From: Paracyclopina nana
Lineage: Eukaryota; Arthropoda; Copepoda; Cyclopoida; Cyclopettidae
Assembly: GCA_019096065.1 (NCBI GenBank)
Contig: JAGUCH010000009.1
Span: 1,808,001 to 1,872,000 of the forward strand
Reading direction: 5' to 3'
DNA: 64,000 bases
The notes under the pieces were generated by a model that saw only the letters and a list, made by a program, of their open reading frames with translations, was not told the DNA's origin and searched no databases. Shown in pieces: positions 11,720 to 25,339 of this stretch. Numbering within the stretch: the first letter of the stretch is position 1; every line of letters starts with the position of its first letter. Position numbers and translations under genes: made by a program.

Positions 11720-12703
11720 ATCCTCCCAAAACGAACGACCACAACTAAAAACGAAAGTGCAATACTAACCAACTACTAACGAGAGCTTTTTTGAGTTAAC
11801 AATGGTATAATCCTTTTGCACCTTTCTCGCAGATTTTGGCTTCATAATGTGTTGTATACAAAAAATAATTCCCTCCTTCTACTTTTCCCCCTCACTCGAA
11901 AAGAAAAACAACGACAGCCCTGTTCAATAGGTATATACTACAAAGATTTATCCTGACATTAATGTAAATGAGCGATTCATCGCCTCTTCTTCGTTAACTG
12001 ACAGAATCATCCTCGTCCTGTGATGTACTACTACTATCTATTATTATATTATACTAAGCTGCAAGTTATGTCTGCTCTGGAATATTTTGTTGAAAAGTAT
12101 TACAATAACAACACACTATTTTTGATGTCCTCCCGCCGTCTGATCGCGCCCTGAAATTGTAATATTTTCGCAAGTAATTGTGCAAAAATGATCATCGAAT
12201 GAATACACACCGATCCAAACTCCCGAGAACAACATTTATTCAGGGCCAAATGAAGCTTGGATTTTAATTAAAAGGTGATAATTTTTCCTATGCGTGGAGG
12301 ATAATTAGGCTCAATTTTGGTACACGTACTCATGGTATATCACAGCTATCGTACTGAATTAGCAGTTATTTAAGAATTTCTACACATTCTAATGTATTAG
12401 GTAGGGTGCTGTATTTTCAAGCTATATTTACCTTGATTGAACTGAAGTGGGTGTGATTCCATAGTTTTCTTCTGACATGAAATGCGATGATGATTGTAGC
12501 GTTTTTTACCATATAGTACGGATGACAAAGCTGTATATATGTATACATGGGGTCTTTTTTAGCACGAGTAAGGGAATTTCTACAATGGTGCAAGTAGGAG
12601 GGAAAAGTTGGTTACCTATCGTTTATAGCAAGGTGTACTACCAATTTTTTAAGCATATGTAATGATTTGAGCTGCGCGGAAAGAAGCAGGAAATCCAATG
12701 GTA
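11720..12703. other. convergent 3' regions of USP6NL and PGAP2
   Basis: Nearly 1 kb between two stops facing each other. It is AT-rich, with no AATAAA in a convincing place; the USP6NL 3' UTR probably runs toward 12100. No coding or repeat feature is recognised. Confidence 0.45.
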
Positions 12704-13885
12704 TTATTTCTCTTTCTTCTCTTCTTCGGTAATGGCTTCAATAATTCTGCTTTGAGAGCTGCCATTAGCAGCAATGGCTGACGAAGCATTGGGTTTCATC
12801 ACGAGAATTTCTTCGTCGGGCATATCAGTAGCGAGAGTCCAGTAGTATCCCATATTCGCCATGGCCACGAAATACTCCAAAAAGGCAAAGATACTGAAGG
12901 CTGCACAGTAAACAGAACGCACTATACGTAATAACAAAAACCTAGCTGGTGCACCATAATACATACCCATGGAGTCACAATGGATAATGTGTCTGTAGTA
13001 GTAGTAGGCCATGAGGACAATGCTGGTGAAGGAGAATAGAAAGATGAAAAGCTTCTTGTAATACGAAGACCGCTGCTCGCAACTCAAAAAAGGCCAAATG
13101 ACGTGGTAGACTTTGAGGATGATCAGAAAGGAGATATGCGAGGATCCCAGGTACAAAATAAAGCCCTTTTCGTGGGTGGCTGAAAGTGAAAGCGAGACGA
13201 GGCTGTTTTGCCGAGGCTGAATGCCAGAATTGCAAAAATTAATTACGGTAGTGCTCTCTGTTGTGGATGAACGAGATTCCACAGAGGCCGACGATTTCAC
13301 AGATTTGGAGGTAGTAACAGCCCTTGAGCAGCTTGGCCAACCAGTCAGCCTGCTCTGGCGAAGGCATGACTTTGGCGAAAGACATGAGGAAGTTGTAGTA
13401 GACAGCAGCAATCAGCAATCGAGGGCCCAAATGGAAAGCTATCACTATGCGCCATAAGTATCTTCCAGGGCTGATGCCTGTCACTGCGCTGATTGAGGGA
13501 ACGACATTATACACCTGAAAAGAAATATGGCTTTCTCTTTTCAATGCTGTGTTTACTTTTGGGGATCAGTCGCTGCAGCCATGGAAACTCGTATTTTTGA
13601 GAAGGGCTCTCCAAATATTAGAGGGCTCCTAATATCTTTTAAGTGGTCTAATTATAAAAAAGCATGTGTATATAGTTGTAATGGGGAAAAGCTCACTTTG
13701 CAGGCTGTCTCTTGGATGTGCTCAAACTGAAAGGCCAAAGCGGTGAGCAGACAAGCCACGAGGCCCACCAAAGGCATGGCCAAGCAAATTTCGCACACCG
13801 TGCGAAGCTTGATGCGAAACCAGACGCATTTCGCGCGATTCTCCTCTCCAGCAGACATGAGGGCGCCGTCGTTCAAAGTTGCCAT
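12704..13885 (-). CDS. PGAP2: PGAP2, post-GPI-attachment protein factor 2 (FRAG1 family)
   Basis: Exons 13885-13697, 13514-13247, 13179-12967 and 12900-12704 give 288 residues (human about 254). The signature VPSISAVTGISPGRYLWR is characteristic of PGAP2/FRAG1, and five to six hydrophobic helices are visible. The protein takes part in fatty-acid remodelling of GPI anchors in the Golgi/ER. The 66-base piece 12966-12901 is treated as an intron although it stays open in frame, because removing it restores family length at HCDSMAFSIFAFLEYF. The last four residues are KKEK, matching the KKxx ER-retrieval form. A pyrimidine-CAG acceptor lies 24 bases before the ATG (exon starts at 13909), so a leader exon or spliced leader precedes it. 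Confidence 0.93.
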
Positions 13886-13909
13886 TTTCAGCTCATATTC
13901 ATGCAGCCA

Positions 13910-16761
13910 CTGAAAAAAATCAGGGTGAAAGCAGTCAGCTGGCTAAATATTGTATTAGGTGTGTCACACCTGATCAAACGATTTGGGTGGCCTTTAGCAA
14001 TGCTCCATTGAACGGGCTTCTTTTCCTATGGAGAAAACAAAAAATGGCTTTCACATTACAGTAGTAGTAGTAGTATACTAGCCAAGTATCCCCCATATAC
14101 AATTTTACTCTCCAGTTTGAGCCAAAAGGCCTATAGCGCAGTACCGAGCTTTTGTAGCGCCAGCTGAGGGCCCAGATCGAACAGAATCTATTTTTAGACC
14201 TAGACCAACCCGAATAGCGCAACATTCGCAGAGTCTTGAGAAAGTTGCCTCGTTTCTATACGTTACAAAAGTCCCAAGGGACCATATTATTCAAATAATT
14301 GAACCAGATTAATCAAAGAATGATGGGCCAAATAAATTGATATCCTAAGCAACATTTTTACCATTAAGGTCAGTAGTTAAATTGGAGGAGGATTTCTGCT
14401 GCAAAAACTGATATATTTTAGTCAAGATGTTTTTGAGATAACCTTACTTCAATGGCAAAATAGCTGCCTTATAATAACAGCCTGGTAATGACTTGAAAGG
14501 ATTGACAGCTATAGCAGCTGAAAAAACTCACAATGCACCTTTTGGCTCTGAAGAAAATTGAATGGCGTCAGTTTTCTCCTCTGGTGGTAATTTTCCTTCC
14601 ACTTCTACAATTCCTCTAATTCAACTTAAATGTGAAGCAAATTGAGATGGCTTTCTGAAAGCTGAAAGCTTGTTAGGTGCGGCTCAACTGCTTCTGTGAC
14701 ACTCTCGCTTGATTTTGCAGCCCAACAGACCTGACATAGCATCATAATCAGGCTCGTCCTTTTGTCGCTTTTTTGACATTTCTTCTCTTATATTTAATGC
14801 AAAAGCCCTCTCACAAAATTTATGTCCTATAAATTAAAGAGAGCTGAAAACCTAAGCTCTCAAATCAGCTATAAATAAATACGTACAATATTGGTAGAAT
14901 CAAAAATTAAGCTTGCCGCAGTTAGAGAACATTTTTAGGCTCATTCAAAGCATACCCGCGATAATTTAGTAACAACTTTTAAGGACCGAGCCCTAGAGCG
15001 AGGCCTTTAGTAAGCAACCATATCATCCAATTATATTTTTTTGCTAGTCCGATTGGTGCATTTGTGAAAGATAAATGCATTCTCTCCTTGAGGAATTCAA
15101 AGCCATTCAAGGTACGTGTAAAAAAACTGCTCCTTTCTCACCTGACAAGCACGAGCTCGTGGAGAAAAGCCGATTTGAAATTTCAGCTGCGTTGACAGTT
15201 TAGTTATGTACTTAAAGTGGATGCTTTCGAGCGAACAGAAAAGCTCTGCCTAATTGAGAGAGTAATTTAACGAAAGTAGGAACTTAATGCGAAGCATTTA
15301 AACTAGAATTATTCATGTGCATTGCAACTGACAATCAATCTCGCACAAAACGCTTAATAGAACAATAGCTGAGAGCTCCAGTACAAAACTTTGGTCCAAT
15401 GATATGTATCTTACAACGAATGGCGTCGCTATTATATTGTAAAGTTAGCTAGCTACTGTAAGCGCTAAGGGCAAAAAAGGCAGTGCTTTCTTTTTTTCGC
15501 AGCTAAATTAAAGTCCTAATCCTTCACCTAATTAAACTACCTCATTTGTAGCTACTTAGGCTGCTTAACCTGTACATATTTTTAAAGAATATACGGCGAA
15601 TTCTGTGCACACACGGCAATTTGCTATCGATTTGCAATATTCGAAAAATGTGCCAGAAGTAAAACATAGTAGTAAAAAACGTATAGAAATTCAGGACAGG
15701 TGAAAAATCGGCTGACATGCGCATTTTACATTCGTCTTTTGTAAATGCATGTAGTGTCAAGGCCATTTACTATATGGATACATCATGTGGTACCGAGCAT
15801 ATAAAAGGGAATCTGGCTTTGACGAGAGCCAAGAAAAGTGTAATACATGTATAGTGGCCAACTTGGTGCCTTTCACCGTACAGAATTAGGCATCACTCAC
15901 CTCAGTTGCATGTATAGTCGAACGTATAGTATTGCTACCACTGCATGGATCAGCTGCGGAGCGAAGACTGAAAGGCTGCAAGCGAAGAGAGGACCACAAA
16001 ACCTACAACGAGCAGCCAGCTTTCAAGGCGCCTCCGATGTAGTTAAGAATTGTAGAAAGCTCTCATTCCGGTGTACGTAGTACTTCTTCATGCCAAGCTA
16101 CTTGTAGTAAAAACTACACCAAATCTAAGCATTTTCGAAAAATATGCTGCACTTCAAAGGAGGAAGGCAGTTTTTTATTTTAGACTTTCCCCTTATGCTC
16201 TGGACAATAGTTAGTTAGTTAGTTTTCTGCCTTCTTTTTCAAGGCCACGCCTGAACAATCAAGTGATTAATCATGTGCGTAATTGTGGAACAAGCGGACA
16301 TTAGATGGGAAAACTTGGCCAGTCTCACAGAAAAGATATGGCACACAGACGCATAAAGAATATTGCTCTGTGTCCTTCAATGATTGTATAGACACGAGCC
16401 TTTTGCAGTCTCATGCATTAACATATACGCATCATGTGTATTAATTGTAATGCATCATGTGTAATATCCAATTAATTTGCCAAAGGCAACGAGAATATGG
16501 CTATGTTTCCCATATGTGGACTTTGAATCATATTTGCATATTCTAATTACCACATCACAACTAAAGCCGAGAGATAAAGATGGAAAATCTGAATTATCTG
16601 TACTACACACATTGTAGTTCACGCATATGCTGTGTAGATGCTGTTACGTCACAGATTAGAAAAGCTGCAGCTAGCTTGAACTAGCTTTTGCAGTAAAGAG
16701 GAGGAAGTCAACGAACTTGTGCTGTTTGCACTATATTCGGCTACAGCGTCAAATTAGAAAT
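13910..16761. other. intergenic region between PGAP2 and the CRAL-TRIO gene
   Basis: About 2.85 kb between divergent genes. It is AT-rich with scattered short GTA/TAG runs (for example 14060-14080). I see no exon with family similarity, no inverted-repeat element and no RNA gene. It presumably holds the promoters of both neighbours. Confidence 0.45.
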
Positions 16762-18296
16762 ATGGCAAAAAAGAAGGTAACTACTACCACTTGCAAAGTC
16801 AGATCGACTGGCTGCTTTCATGTCGTTTTTATTGGCTCAGCAGCAGAAGAAAGCCAAACGAATACCAGAATCTGCAGTTGAAGTTGATGAAGGGCAAAAT
16901 GGCAGCTTCAGGAGCCTCAAGGATTTGAAGGAGGTGGCTTTTGAAGAGCTTGGTGAGACAGATGAGGTGAGTTTGCACTACATAAGATTACAGCCACCTG
17001 GTGCATACCTGCCATAGTATATATGGTAGCAGATGTATTTAGGGCATGTGAAAAAAGCTGGAAGAAATGCGTGGGAAGAAACCTATGTGGAATTATGTAT
17101 TTATGAGAGCTGCATATAGTATATATACTAGGGAGCAGCCAGACTTGTTTTCCTAGGCCATACAGAGAAAACGCCGAATCAGAGATGATAAATAGCACGC
17201 AATCTTGCAGGCATGATAAGCAGCCATGCCCTGAAAAACTATGTTCCATATCTGCCATATTGTGTCAATTACCAGCTGTTTAAAATTCAGGTGAGGTCAC
17301 GTTGCCTGGATGAAATGAAGTTATGGGCTGAAGGCAACGAGGACATCCATTTCAGCCTCCCGGAGGATGACCTCAATAAATTCCTACTCAGATTTTTAAG
17401 GGCTCAAAAGTTTGACGTCAGGAATGCGCAGAAAATGCTCGAGAAATACCTTTTGCTGCGCGACCAAAAGTCCGAATGGTTTCGCAACCTGGATCTGCAC
17501 GACGCCAAAGAGGAGGAGGATTTGGCACTAACTCTCATGGAAAGAGGATACCTTTTTGTTCTTCCTCATGCAGATGAGGAGGGGCGCAGGGTGGTCTTCA
17601 ACTGGGCGGCCAAATTGGACCCCTCCAAATTCACCTCTGATGTAAGCTGATTTGATTAATCCAGGTGGCGCTAGTTGCTCTCTAGGTGGGCTGCACGGCA
17701 GCCGGCCGAATTGGCCGACGCAGCGCCACCTGGTGGAAGCAAAATGAGCTAACAATGATTTTGACACGCGCTAGGACATGATGAGGGCCTTCATGCTCAC
17801 CCTTGACACATTATTGTTGGAGGAGGAGGTTCAAATCCGGGGATTAACCTATATTTTCTACTGCAAAGACTTGACGTTTGCCCATTGCGGGATATGGAGT
17901 CCGAGTGAAGCCGCAAAAATGTTCAGCTCGTGCGAAAAGAGCGTTGCTGGCCGCCACAGAAAATTTATGATGGTCGATTTGCCCTTCGGCCTCGGTGTCG
18001 TTCTGGAGTTTGTCAAGAACTTTGTCAGCTCGAAAATAAAGAAGAGAATCGAGGTCGTGGGCGACAAGGAGAAGATGGCAGCAAGCCTATTTCCTTCGGA
18101 GCTACATCTGCAAAGCTCGCTGAGTTTGACGGATATTACCCAAGGATGGATTGCCGAGTTGAAAAAAGCCTCTCACGCTGTAGCCAATCTCGAGAAGCAA
18201 ATAAGCATTGATTCGCGAAAGGTGGAAGCTAGAATAAGGGAGAAAGATTGCAAAAAGTCTTCATCATGGCCCAGATGGATGACCTCATGCGAATGA
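16762..18296 (+). CDS. CRAL-TRIO (SEC14-like) lipid-transfer protein
   Basis: Exons 16762-16776, 16841-16966, 17291-17641 and 17775-18296 give 337 residues. A CRAL-TRIO N-terminal helical region is clear (LNKFLLRFLRAQKFDVRNAQKMLEKYLLLR cut here into LLRFLRAQKFDVRNAQKML). The lipid-binding domain follows from GYLFVLPHADEEGRRVVF to about residue 270 (LTYIFYCKDLTF, KFMMVDLPFG). Such proteins carry hydrophobic ligands (tocopherol, retinal or phosphoinositides) between membranes; the closest look is clavesin/alpha-TTP, but the ligand cannot be read. The 15-base first exon (MAKKK) joins in phase to QQKKAKR across a 64-base intron; a start at 16820 would be the alternative. AATAAA is at 18414-18419. 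Confidence 0.87.
17661..17733. repeat. 73-base foldback in CRAL-TRIO intron 3
   Basis: CCAGGTGGCGCT (17661-17672) is answered by its perfect reverse complement AGCGCCACCTGG (17722-17733), with a further palindrome GGCCGAATTGGCC inside. No target duplication is seen. It could be a tiny MITE remnant or an RNA hairpin in the intron. Confidence 0.6.
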
Positions 18297-21200
18297 CTAA
18301 AAAGCTGAGCTATTTCATTATTAACGCATAACGAAGAGTACTTTTTATGTATCATTATGTAGCATCGATTTACGCAATTATATGCATATTTTTTACGTTT
18401 ACACTTACAAAATAATAAATGCCCATATATATTATTCATATTATAGTTCACACGATTAAACACGTTATTATATAAAGTATATAAAATTAGTGATCTGTGC
18501 TAAATTCGAGGTTTTCCTCATGACTTACCAAAGTTGCGTCTGCTTTCCTACGATTTTAGCAATGTATGAAGCTGAACTCACTCAACCTTTCCCCACATTG
18601 CAGTGCATTTACAAGCTTGGATTTTTTCCTAAATACGCGATCAAGAAAGTCAATTTTGGTCAGCGTAAAAATACATGGAAAACATCCATTAAATTGGAAG
18701 CTACATTTGACATTATGCTGTGTCAATTATGCGCTGGAAATGTGTAGCATTGCAAGGTGGTCCTGGTCTTTGCAGCTGTCAACTGCTGTGTCCACTTAGT
18801 TAATTGTCACCAAAAAGCAATCACAGTTGGATCGCGGATCATTAGTGGCATCCGAGCAACATTTCGCACGGTCTAATGCGTGTGAATAAAAGCAATAAGC
18901 TTTTTGCCAAGCAATTCGAAAATGCTTGCGGGCCCTTTTTAATAAATGCGCCAACCACTGTGCAATAATCACCATATTGGTGTAGTAATTGGCACCCCCT
19001 GGCTTGAAGCATATGTGTGAGCAAAAGTTACTTTTTTAAAAAGCCATAAAGTAAAGCCGAGAATTCCTGCGCTCTTTATAATGCAAGGCAGAAGCTCGAG
19101 GCCAGTGCCAAAAAGCATTTGTTTCCCTTTGTGCTCCTTTTTTCCCTTATGGTGAGATTTTTGTGGTGTCGGCTCGTTGCAAAGGATGCTTTGGAATTCC
19201 AAACGTTTGTTGAGTGTACGTCAAAGTTTTTGGCATAAACAAGTCGAAACAAGTCTGATTGATCCAGCTAGTAAGATGGGAAGTGGACCAGCTGATGCTT
19301 TATCCCCAAACCTTCTTGTCACAAAACATTAGCCACACTCTTCTGATCACCACAGAGTGGGCAAGCACAAGCTAGCTAGCTGCCATACCCTTTTAGCCTT
19401 AGAGCCCTACACTTCCCCAGAGATGCGTTAAAAGCTTGAATTCAGCCAACTAATTCGACTGCACGCATTAATTAAGCAATGTTCATTCTTTAAAAGTGAT
19501 GAGGACTAAAATAGCGTAATTGTTAGCGGTTTATAGAGGTTAACAAGCTGAGTGAAGTGAAGATAATTTTTTAAACTAGATTTGAAAGAAAAGACAAATT
19601 TTAACGAAATTTGTAGAGAAGAAAAAAGTGCGAAATGATAATGTTTTACCGTTCAGCTCTGGGCCAATTCTCGGGCTAAATATTGCAAAAAGTCATAAGA
19701 AACTAGGTTGAATGCACGCTATTAAGAGAGATTTATCATTGATCCAAAATAAAGTAAATCTTATCATGGACCCTTTAACAAATATACGGCGTTTTGCGGT
19801 TCTCCGCCAGCTGAGGCCTCTAAATCCAAAAGGATTCTAGCCTCAACCAAAACCTGAAACGAAAAGAGATTTGTTCTTGGGTATAGTATATGATGACGAC
19901 TATGCTACGAAAAAGGTTCCTCCTTCAGCTTAGTGCTTTTTTTGTGGTATCTATTTTATTTTCGGGTAGCATTCAAAGCAAAAGAGCAACAATATCATTG
20001 CCTGTGGGCCATTTCTTTCTCCTGTGAGCAAACATCGTTACAAATATTCGATGCTCGTGCCGTATACGTCGTTGCCCTAGGGCTGACAAGAAGAATAAAA
20101 AGGGAACAAATGGGGCAAGCAGTATATTAAATGCACGAAATCCCCCTCTGGACAGGATCGACCCAAAGAATTTACACGTGTTGATGATCTTTCTACAAAG
20201 GAAAAGCTGCCAGCTCAATTTTTTACGCCTTATGTTTGCTCAAACGTGACACATACATGAGAGTGCGACAAATAAATCAACTTTTGCAGAGCATCCACTT
20301 TTGCTGCAATTCTTTGTGGAAAAAACGCCAGAGTTTGATATTTTTCTCAATTCTCATTTGTGTGGCATTCTACAAAAATGTTTGTAACTTTAAAAGCTTT
20401 CTGAAAGGACATATTTTACTTAAGGTGAGTTTGTTCTGCCTTAGTGAGCCACGTAATGGATTTCGATTTTTTTTAGCCACAACATGTTCCCATTATATTT
20501 TGTGCTTTTAAAACAGATTGTGAAAGCCTCCATGGTGCATAAAAATATGTACGTACACTAAAAGCACTTTTAAAAATATTTCAAAGAGCCTTTTCTCTAT
20601 TAGTATGATCCGTACCTTCGAACTTAAATCAGACTGCACAAAGTTTTGTCTGTAATAGCTCTGATTTTCATTTTTTCGCGTACTGCAGCGGAATGACACA
20701 CGAAAAGTTTGTGCTCGTCATGGACGACATCCTACTTGTATGCTAATGTTTACTACGAGTCCTTTTTTTGGGTCTTTAAATGATGATATGGCGTGTCATG
20801 AGTGCAATTGAGGTCACGTGCTTGAACGTCGTCCAGATCTGTGCAGCCAGCATCATCATCACGGATCGCATCCACAGATCTCGCGCGCCCAACGTGGCAC
20901 CATGCTGAGAAAATCCGACTTTTTTGCTTTCCAACCGAATCATAGCGACAGCAATCACAATATCATGAAATAGATATACTGCTCTATATGCCATATAGTA
21001 TGTGGTACTCAGCACAATTCCAAACGAGTTTGGAACTCAGTGTAAAAAATGTCAGATGAATTGATGGCACAATTCGCCAATTAGATGGCAGCCACTGTAC
21101 TTTTTTTTAGATTTTTCCGAGGCTTGAAGATTAGGTGGAAAAGTGGGGGGATTAATCACACCATGCTACATTTATAGCATTATGTTCTATAATGGGGTGC

Positions 21201-24200
21201 GTTTAATCGATGAAAGCTTAATGCTGATTTGCCCCTCGTTATTTCAGATCCTTTGAAGCAAGTAATTAAAACTGCAGTAGTTTGACGAACCTACCAAGTT
21301 GCTGGAATTCCGAGCCAATTTAGGTGTAACGCGAGTGTCATATCATGGGTCACCTCAAAATACCTTGTCATTTTTGGGGGCCTCTGCGGGAGGTCACACT
21401 GCAATTTTCCCAGGACCAAAAAGAATTTTTCAAAGTGTTAGGCAACAAGTTTTGCCGAAAACCCAGATAAATCCCTTTGGCAAAAGCCGAAAAAACAAGG
21501 AGACCAGATCAGACGGATATACTGTAACTCTCGCAGGCGCCGCGAGTTTCCGGAATTTCGCATTGAGCAAAGCAGAAAAATGGCGCCCTCCAATAAATCT
21601 TAAAAATATCTGAGATGGTATCAAGATCAAAAAGTCACTTTTCTTGCATGACATCCCAGTATGCGAATAGTCACCTCAAAGGTTAAATATGTTGATTTCC
21701 AAACAATGCCAAGATGATTCAGCAAGAATTCCGAGACAATAATAATAATAATAATAATCAGATCTGGGCTACCATCATTTAAGCTGGCCTGGCTAAATGT
21801 AAAATGTTGGAAGGGTTCGCGGTCCAGCAGCACTTTTTATCCAGTGTGCACTCGTCAGGAAAATGATTTTGATTAAGATTATAAGCTCGTCGTCCTTGCT
21901 GCACTTTTTTGGTCGTGGACATTGAATAGAGCATAGTATATGGGAAATGCAAGGAATTTCGTACAAAGCGGGCTCATTTTCGTCTTGAGGTTTTTGGTTG
22001 ACTTCAAGCACCTGCCAATTTTGAATGTAAATTGTATTGAAGAAGTAGCGTTAGCTTTCGTTGAATGGGAAGAAATCCTTTGAGAGAGCAAAAGGTAGCA
22101 AAGTAGCCATTTTTCAAAGCATTCACGTTGAGTGTGGAACTCATTCAAACCTAACTCCACCTCCATTTGTACGAGTCATTCAAACCTGCGTGTTTAGTGA
22201 CCACATGTGCATGCTCCACAATTTCTTCTTCGGCGCAAGGAAACAAGGAAATGACAAGAGTAAGAAAAAGCCATAAATTACTGCTAAATGAGCCATTTAA
22301 AATGGCTCCTTTGCGTGACCTTCTCAGCCTTCACAAAAGGGGGAAAAAAGAGTACACTATATACATACCTAGTATCTGTAGTAAGTTGGAAAGTTTGTGG
22401 AAAGGCATGTGCAGCTAGGCTGGAGCAGAAAGAAAGCATTGCATCAAGCTCCAGAGCCCCGATCGGTTTTGTTATTCGCTTCTGGTTGGCGGCTAACGTG
22501 CCAAGTCATCCGTAAGGACCGCCTTCTTCTTCAACGACTTCTTCTTCTTCGTATTCTTGGCGATCACCTAAAAGCACGAGAAATGATAGGATACGCGCGC
22601 GAGAAACGCGCGAGCTAAATATCATACGCAGGCATAAGAGCAATATCCCAATTTTCGTGCATATATACATTCACTTGGTTGATGGCTTTGTTTATCTGGC
22701 CATAAAAAAGCCAGGCGTAGCTCGAAGCAAATATAGCAAAAGGTCTTAATGACAGCACTGTGCTTTACATACGTAAGCATGTATATTTGCTATGAAAGAA
22801 GCACACAGTGTATGTGGTACATGGTCGTATGTGTGCACAGACCCAAGGGAAGAAAGCAGAGAAATTTCTCGCGTCGTTGTCGCGGAGGAGCCAAAGGAAG
22901 GAATGTCTCTTGGTAATAAAAAAGAAGTCTTCTGCTCCTTCTTTTGTCCCTTTGTGCTTTATTACACAATAGTTGGGAAACAAAAGAGCAAACACGAGGA
23001 ATCTTTTTATTGAGGCAGCAAACTGCTACCAGACGAAAACTAGCTACCACTAAACTTTTTTCCCTAGTCGTATGTCAAAGATTTCAGCTCAGACTAAATT
23101 GAATTTGAAATTGCTGAAATTCTCTTGTGGCCGCAAATCCTGATATTGCTGCATAGTCAAGGGGATTAGGATGATTGCAGCACACAGAGAGGGAGACCGT
23201 TTATCTAGCAAGAAAAAAATAATAATAATGATGGCTTGGTAAGTAGATGATGGGCTCTTATTTGGCCAGATTCCAAGCCCAAGCAATCAACCTTTGAATA
23301 ATCCTGGAGAGAGAAAAAAGAGGTCCAGAGAGCAGAAAAAACCCCATCTAAATAGCAAAAGAAAACTTTGTGAAACTTTTCTCCTGGATAAGCAGGTCAC
23401 AAGATTGCCTAATGAGTCGTTAATGCATGATTTCTGTTATTAGATTTGAGGCCCACAAACAAAGTTATAGTTACCAAGCAATGATTGACGCATCAATCTC
23501 CAGAGAGGCTGAAAATGATTGACCAATGATGCGTGTAGCCAGAATCATTTGATGACAACTTCTTGTATGGCAACTCTACTACAATGAGTAATTAGCAGAC
23601 ATCATTGACGAGATGATTCATCCCATTTGCTCCTGAAAGATACCAAGAATAAAAGCTAGCATCTTCCACACAATTAGCGCTCGGCCATTTGAAATCCGAA
23701 CCGCGCTTATGTGTATGATTTTGATGACAACATCACAATTACTGCAGTTCTTCATCCAGAAAGTAAGTGGTGACTTTGTTATTCATGGCATTCTTCATGG
23801 CCATGTTTGGTTTGCTTGGGCGGTGGCGCAGAATAACTCTCTTCACAATGTGCAAACGTTTCACTGATTTTCGAGCACTACATGACCATCAACACTCAAA
23901 ATGACTATTTATTGGGCGGGGGAAAAGGCTCATTTGAGTGGTTATACCTGAGAGGCAAAGCCAAACTTTGTGGCACCTGCATTGCAGGTTGCAACATCAA
24001 CTCCAGACGTCTAGGGGAAATCGACCATCCTCAGGCCTTGGGAATGAGAAATGGAGTCACTTGGAATGTGTTCTCTAGAGTTCTAGCTAAGCTCTTTGGT
24101 AAGTTCCAGTTAGAGCGAATTCGATTTCAAAATATCGATTTTTAGCCCCCAGCTCTTTTAATGTGGCGGACGATAAGTCCTTAATTTACCTTTTTCTGAA

Positions 24201-24462
24201 AGACCTTGCATTCAAAAATTATGATGAAAGCTATAAACTATTTCGGAAAGAGGTGTTAGTTCATAAAAATAGGAAAATAAGGGCTTTCGAGATGAAAATA
24301 GATCAAAATGTTACCTTAAAAATAGTGGTACACTTTCGGTTTACAAACAGTCGTTTAATTAGTAAATAAAGATCGCTCGTCAAAGGGATCCCTTTTCAAT
24401 TAGCGCGCCCTTCATTTGTTGACGGATTTGGCACGTTTTTAACAACAGCTGCACGCCGATTC
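18297..24462. other. gene-poor region upstream of Pax6
   Basis: More than 6 kb after the CRAL-TRIO poly(A) signal with no exon I can support on either strand. Open frames present are short, AT-rich and without family likeness. Only simple repeats are recognisable. The position suggests distal Pax6 control DNA, but no element can be named from sequence. Confidence 0.45.
21738..21758 (+). repeat. (AAT)7 microsatellite
   Basis: Seven perfect AAT units in intergenic DNA. Confidence 0.95.
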
Positions 24463-25339
24463 TAGTGATGGAACGAGCCGGAAATTTTCAGCTTGATCAA
24501 GCTTCAAGCTTTTAGAAATGTGTTCGAGCGATCCCAAGCTTTTGAAAATTATTATCAAGCTTTTTCAAGCTCGAAATTTCACATTTCAAGCTTTTTTCAA
24601 GCTTTTCACTTTTTTAATATATTGACATAAAAAATGGCAATTAGTCACCAGATTTGACAAAATTACCCAAAAAGCGCAAATAAAGACAGAAATAGCTTTA
24701 ACTTTGATTAAGTCCTTCACTCCCTCAAGTGTTTGCTAATTTTAGAATTTGCCCTTTTTTGTTTTGATCAAGATGATCTATAATGTAAGGTGACCTCTTA
24801 TCTCAGCTGTACTTCTACACTTCATCTGACTATGCTATGGAAGGGCTTCTGACGAAAAACGTAGAGTTCTATGAATCGTGAGTTTCATGAAAAAGCTGTC
24901 AGATGATAGAAAACGCCATATGTATGCAATTTTTGAAGTAAAAATTCCAAGTCTGGTAAAGCTGATTAACAGGCTCCTCCTACTCGAGCACTAAAAAATT
25001 GGCGCTAAAATCAAAATTTGAATTTCCCACTTTTTCATTGAAGCAAGCAGCATAAGCGCCACCGCACAAATGACGAAAGAACTAAAATAAGTTTAGTGAA
25101 TTAATTTGCATACTTCCGTCTAGAATTGTCATAGTGGATGGCCCTGGTTTTGATAAAAAATGGATAAAGTTTTGAAATTTTTTGGCGTCAAGCTTTTTCA
25201 AGCTTTGTATTTTTTGGGTTCAAGCTTTTTCAAGCTTTTCAAAATTTGGTTCGAGCTATCCCAAGCTTTTTGCTTATGTAGCTCAAGCTGGGTTTTAGCT
25301 TCAAGCTTTCAAGCCAAGCTGAAACTCGTTCCATCACTA
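24463..25339. mobile_element. non-autonomous hAT-type element (MITE), 877 bp
   Basis: The ends are perfect 15-base inverted repeats TAGTGATGGAACGAG (24463-24477, and its complement at 25325-25339). An identical 8-base target duplication GCCGATTC flanks it on both sides (24455-24462, 25340-25347). Terminal TAG plus 8-bp duplication is the hAT signature. Both subterminal zones carry many copies of CAAGCTT(T), probable transposase-binding repeats. No transposase reading frame is present, so it is non-autonomous. Confidence 0.9.

Noticed and set aside
12901-12966. A 22-residue insertion in PGAP2 if the segment is read through
   Set aside because: It has GT and AG ends with a pyrimidine tract, and removing it restores family length and conservation, so it is an intron.
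16820-16840. CRAL-TRIO start at the ATG at 16820
   Set aside because: The segment reads as the end of a 64-base intron (TTTTTATTGGCTCAG), and the upstream MAKKK exon joins in phase; kept only as an alternative.
24163-24369. 68-codon open frame with a plausible ATG, lysine-rich
   Set aside because: AT-rich, no recognisable domain and no neighbouring exons; expected by chance in such DNA.
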